This document shows, piece by piece, positions 61,064-64,000 of a stretch of 64,000 bases of DNA (position 1 is its first letter; each line of letters opens with the position of its first letter). The DNA lies in assembly GCF_019443745.1 (NCBI RefSeq), contig NZ_CP050948.1:868001-932000 (forward strand), written 5' to 3'. Source of the stretch: Iamia sp. SCSIO 61187 (lineage in GTDB: Bacteria > Actinomycetota > Acidimicrobiia > Acidimicrobiales > Iamiaceae). Below the pieces are notes generated by a model, which was given only the letters and a program-made list of their open reading frames with translations, was not told the origin of the DNA and made no database searches. The position numbers and the translations under genes are program-made.

Positions 61064-62452
61064 CCGGTATGAGTCCCCTGGCGTGGTGGGAATTGGGTCC
61101 ACCGTGGGGTGAGCCACCGGCGTGATGCTCGGTGTGTACCGACCAAAGTGCACACCAAGGAGAACACGCCGATGGCTCTTGCCGAGTCTGCCGTTTCCGA
61201 CCTTCTCGACGCGCTCCGCGTCGGGGAGGGCACCGACCTCGTCCGCGAGCTGGCCCAGTGGGCGCTCCAGCAGCTCATCGACGCCGAGGCCACCGCGGCC
61301 ATCGGCGCGGATCCGTGGGAGCGCACCGCTGAGCGGGTCACCCATCGCAACGGGACGCGGCCGAAGGTGCTCTCGACCAAGGCCGGTGATCTGCAGCTGG
61401 CGATCCCGAAGCTGCGCAAGGGCTCGTTCTTCCCCGAGCTGCTCGAGCCCCGCCGTCGCATCGACCAGGCGCTGTACGCGGTGGTGATGGAGGCCTACGT
61501 CAACGGCGTGTCGACCCGGGCCGTCGACGATCTCGTCGCCGCGATGGGCATCGATACGGGGATCTCGAAGTCCGAGGTGTCTCGGATCTGCGCCCGCCTC
61601 GACGAGCGGGTCGCCGCGTTCCGGGGCCGCACCCTCGGGCACGTCTCGTTCCCGTACGTGTACCTCGATGCCACCTACATCAACGTCCGCGACGACGCCC
61701 TGGGCCAGGTCGTGTCCCGGGCCGTGGTCATCGCGACCGGGATCACCGCCGGCGGCGACCGTGAGGTCCTCGGCGTCGACATCGGCGACAGCGAAGACGA
61801 GACGTTCTGGACCCGGTTCCTGCGCTCGCTGCGCGACCGGGGCCTCGGCGGGGTCCGCCTCGTCATCTCTGACGCCCATGCCGGGCTGACCGCCTCGATC
61901 CGCAAGTGCTTCACCGGCGCCAGCTGGCAGCGTTGCAGGGTGCACTTCGCCCGCAACCTGCTGGCCACCATCCCCAAGGCCCATGTCGAGTTCGTGGCCG
62001 CCGCGTTCCGGTCGATCTTCGCCCTCGGCACCCGCAAGGAGGTCGAGGCCCGCTGGGACGAAGTCGCCGACACCCTCGCCGAACGGTTCCCCAAGGCGGC
62101 CGAGCTGATGCGCGACGCCAAGACCGACGTGTTGGCCTTCACCGCGTTCCCCAAGTCGCACTGGCGAAAGATCTGGTCGAACAACCCCCTCGAGCGGCTC
62201 AACAAGGAGGTCAAGCGCCGCTCGAACGTCGTCGGAATCTTCCCCAACGACGCCGCCGTGATCCGCCTCGTCGGAGCCGTGCTCGCCGACCAACACGACG
62301 AATGGGCCATCGCCCGCCGCTACCTCTCCGAAGCCTCCATGGCCGAGCTCAGCGCACCGCGCGACACTGACCCCCACCAGCCAGCGCTCGCCGGCTGAAC
62401 ACATCGAGCATCACGCCTCGATTCCCACCACACCTCGGGACTCTGTCGGGGT
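61064..62452 (+). mobile_element. IS256-family insertion sequence
   Basis: A 1,389-bp element with imperfect inverted ends sharing GAGTCCC and GTGGTGGGAAT, and an 8-bp target duplication CCGGGGGT (61056-61063 and 62453-62460), the size expected for IS256. Confidence 0.85.
61172..62398 (+). CDS. IS256-family (Mutator-type) transposase
   Basis: A 408-residue transposase. LVRELAQWALQQLIDAEATAAIGADPWERTAERVTHRNGTRPKVLSTKAGDLQLAIPKLRKGSFFP is the typical N-terminus. The DDE core shows YLDATYINVRDD (Asp), LVISDAHAGLTASIRKCF (Asp), WQRCRVHFARNLLATIPK and NPLERLNKEVKRRSNVVGIFPND (Glu). Complete; ATG 61172 follows AAGGAGAAC. Confidence 0.92.
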   Translation: MALAESAVSDLLDALRVGEGTDLVRELAQWALQQLIDAEATAAIGADPWERTAERVTHRNGTRPKVLSTKAGDLQLAIPKLRKGSFFPELLEPRRRIDQALYAVVMEAYVNGVSTRAVDDLVAAMGIDTGISKSEVSRICARLDERVAAFRGRTLGHVSFPYVYLDATYINVRDDALGQVVSRAVVIATGITAGGDREVLGVDIGDSEDETFWTRFLRSLRDRGLGGVRLVISDAHAGLTASIRKCFTGASWQRCRVHFARNLLATIPKAHVEFVAAAFRSIFALGTRKEVEARWDEVADTLAERFPKAAELMRDAKTDVLAFTAFPKSHWRKIWSNNPLERLNKEVKRRSNVVGIFPNDAAVIRLVGAVLADQHDEWAIARRYLSEASMAELSAPRDTDPHQPALAG

Positions 62453-62874
62453 CCGGGGGTGTCGTCGCCAATACACCAGTCGATCCAGTGCCCGAGGAAC
62501 GACCTAGCAACCTCGATAGCACGAGCCCCAGAACCCTCCCCGGTGTAGCCCTCGGCCACGATGGGCAACTCCCGCTCGATCTGGTTCACCCACGCAGCGA
62601 TCCTCCACCCACTGCCGTCGACAGAGAGGTCCCAATCGGTCTGCCCTCGATGGGATCGCAGCTTCTTGTAGTGAACCCTCAGGCCAAGCGCCCGACCCCT
62701 CCGTTGAGCAGCACGCAGTAGAACTCGCATCAACTCGTCGTACGAACTCGGGGCCGGTCGATCGACGCCATATCCCGCCATTGCGCGAGCCTACGAGGCT
62801 CCAGAAGTGAGCGGTTCCCCCCACAGCATGTTCAGCCGAGATCCAGAGCTGGGGACGCCCCAATTGCCCGGACG

Positions 62875-63150
62875 TCACTGGGACGCGTCCCGGAAGTGCT
62901 GCACGGTCCCGGGGTTCTGGGGCACCCCAAGCATCAGTACAGCATGCAAGGTCGGACTCTCACGATCCACGGCAGCGATCACCCGCGTGGGCAGGCCAAG
63001 CTCGATCTGAGTCGGAGTCTCAGCCGCCCTTGTCTGCTCGATCGGGACCAGGCCGACCAAGCGGTTGCCCAACAGCTCCGACGGTGCTGCGGGCGTCGGA
63101 GGTGGCCGTGCGTTCAGTCCTGCAGCATCGAGTTCAGAGCGGGAGACCAC
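62875..63150 (-). CDS. Small hypothetical protein
   Basis: A 91-residue open frame overlapping the end of the next upstream gene by 17 bp. It reads SELLGNRLVGLVPIEQTRAA, then IELGLPTRVIAAVDRESPTL and a tail ending NPGTVQHFRDASQ; the composition looks protein-like but no family is recognised. Overlap and lack of a clear ribosome site keep confidence low. Confidence 0.4.
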   Translation of the reverse strand: MVSRSELDAAGLNARPPPTPAAPSELLGNRLVGLVPIEQTRAAETPTQIELGLPTRVIAAVDRESPTLHAVLMLGVPQNPGTVQHFRDASQ

Positions 63151-63979
63151 AGTGTGGGCACGCAGCCGCTGGCACAGCAGTCTGTTTCATCGAGTTCAAC
63201 ATCGACCGGATCCGTTGGCGTTCTGGGTCCTCGTCCTCGACGGGAATCGCTCTCTCCATGCCGTCGACCGTGTCGACGAACTCGAAGTCGGCAAAACCAG
63301 GGAGGATTCGAAAAATCGCGTGGTGGTCGATCGCGGCTTGAAGGCACGCCACCATGGTGCGAGCCGCGGATGCCACGTCCAGTGGGTTGATGTTTCGGCC
63401 TCGTGCGGAGAGGTGGAGCGAGCCATCGTCCCGACAAATGTCGAGTTCTAGGACAGTCCCGGCGGGGCTACCGGGTGGATCTCGCCGGCCGGCACCGACG
63501 GCGTACTCGTCGATGTGCTCGAAGCAGTCGCGAAGGTGCACTAGGTCCGGCACCGCAGCGTCAAAGCGGGTCTTCGCCGCTTCGAGGTGGGCGCCCGGGA
63601 TCTCCGTCGCGAGGTGGTCTGCTGTACGACGGAGTCGTCGGGCCGCCCCCACCAGGGCGAGACCGTCGATCCGTAGCTGGGCTTCGAGTTCGTATCGCCG
63701 ATGCCATGCTCTGGCTCCACTTGCCCCGGCGAACTGCTCGATCCCCACAAGGAGGCGGCCTTCGTGAATCGCAAGCTCCGTGAGATGGAATGCGGGCGAG
63801 GCGTCACCGGTGGCGCGAACGTGAAAGTCCTGACCGGCCCGAGCAAGCCTCAACGGCGGGTCGTTGCGGTTGTCTACGAGCTGCGACTCAAGCTGCGTGC
63901 GGATGGTCGCCGCGGTATCTCGCAGGAATGGGTCGGCGGGGTCGATGTCATTGGCCACGTCTTCGAGGACATCGCACAT
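63134..63979 (-). CDS. Hypothetical protein with C-terminal Cys pair
   Basis: A 281-residue protein, mostly helical: IRTQLESQLVDNRNDPPLRL, RLRRTADHLATEIPGAHLEAAKTRFDAAVPDLVHLRDCFEHIDEYAVGAG, ARTMVACLQAAIDHHAIFRILPG. The last residues are ACPHCGLPL, a Cys-x-x-Cys that may bind metal. LRDCFEHIDEYAVG resembles the HEPN-type R(x)nH pattern in spacing, but I do not assign it. ATG 63979 lies near the window edge. Confidence 0.6.
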   Translation of the reverse strand: MCDVLEDVANDIDPADPFLRDTAATIRTQLESQLVDNRNDPPLRLARAGQDFHVRATGDASPAFHLTELAIHEGRLLVGIEQFAGASGARAWHRRYELEAQLRIDGLALVGAARRLRRTADHLATEIPGAHLEAAKTRFDAAVPDLVHLRDCFEHIDEYAVGAGRRDPPGSPAGTVLELDICRDDGSLHLSARGRNINPLDVASAARTMVACLQAAIDHHAIFRILPGFADFEFVDTVDGMERAIPVEDEDPERQRIRSMLNSMKQTAVPAAACPHCGLPL

Positions 63980-64000
63980 CGGTGGGGTGATGCCGTTGAG

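Larger units (their letters stand above)
61010..62781 (-). pseudogene. Small gene split by the IS256-family element
   Basis: The N-terminal part (62781-62453, MAGYGVDRPAPSSYDELMRV to GDDTPG) and the last 15 codons (61055-61010, PILLAKPAFAGWRV) join in frame into 125 codons after removing the IS and one CCGGGGGT copy. KKLRSHRGQTDWDLSVDGSGWRIAAWVNQIERELPIVAEGY suggests a compact globular protein. Family unknown. The insertion sits near the 3' end, so a truncated product could still be made. Confidence 0.75.

Noticed and set aside
62504-62878. 124-codon minus frame overlapping the gene split by IS256
   Set aside because: The other frame (62781 start) is restored precisely by removing the IS and has better composition.
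47018-64000. Fourth copy of the tRNA-derived att repeat as the right end of element 3
   Set aside because: I looked for the T-arm sequence in this interval and saw none, so the right end is probably beyond the window.

Overview
The window is high-GC DNA from an actinobacterium. The evidence is strong G/C third-position bias, GTG starts, tightly overlapping operons, F420-type and mycothiol-type enzyme families, ECF sigma factors and a HelD-type RNA polymerase recycling factor. A member of the Acidimicrobiia is plausible, but nothing here proves it.

Left edge (1-4.93 kb) is ordinary chromosome: the 5' part of hemE (minus strand), a HelD-like ATPase, two proline-rich single-span membrane proteins, and an initiator tRNA-fMet gene with its own promoter. 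Everything to the right looks like accessory DNA stacked into the 3' end of that tRNA. A 48-50 bp copy of the tRNA 3' half recurs at 39.57 kb and 46.97 kb. Each copy is followed by a different strong hairpin and lies next to a tyrosine integrase gene (5.26, 39.76 and 47.39 kb). I read this as three integrative elements in tandem. The right end of the third was not found and is probably outside the window.

Element 1 (about 4.93-39.6 kb) carries an integrase, a disrupted unknown gene, a CHC2/Toprim primase-like gene, and then a long metabolic cargo. The cargo holds a lone nuoB, a flavin/F420 pyridoxamine-oxidase-like protein, an FAD oxidoreductase divergent from an ECF sigma factor, an overlapping operon containing a DDN-DCC fusion and a second ECF sigma factor, DoxX-like proteins, an enoyl-CoA hydratase, a NUDIX enzyme with a divergent TetR regulator, a methyltransferase/alcohol dehydrogenase pair, a CrtA-like protein and a DinB-like protein. 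After an IS cluster (26.9-31.0 kb) come a dehydrogenase/SDR/hydrolase operon with TetR, and a large FAD oxidoreductase divergent from a small paralogous domain, a fatty-acid desaturase and TetR. Element 2 (39.6-47.0 kb) carries an extradiol dioxygenase, an HxlR/NmrA pair and a RelE-type toxin-antitoxin module. Element 3 (47.0 kb onward) has an integrase, GIY-YIG and HEPN-like proteins, an excisionase-like HTH protein, a MobF relaxase gene and small genes beside it.

Insertion sequences dominate the damage. Four identical 2,571-bp copies of a chimeric element (an IS30-family unit inside orfA of an IS3-family unit) sit at 7.6, 44.4, 51.1 and 55.5 kb, each with its own 3-4 bp target duplication. 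Two of them split genes (an unknown gene and the relaxase) whose frames are restored exactly when the IS and one duplication are removed. An IS256-family copy with an 8-bp duplication splits a third gene. At 28-31 kb an IS110-family element sits inside orfB of a second IS3 element. The 27-bp end of another IS110 copy sits at the homologous codon of a third, different IS3 element. This suggests that the IS110 element targets the conserved SYDNALAE motif of IS3 transposases.
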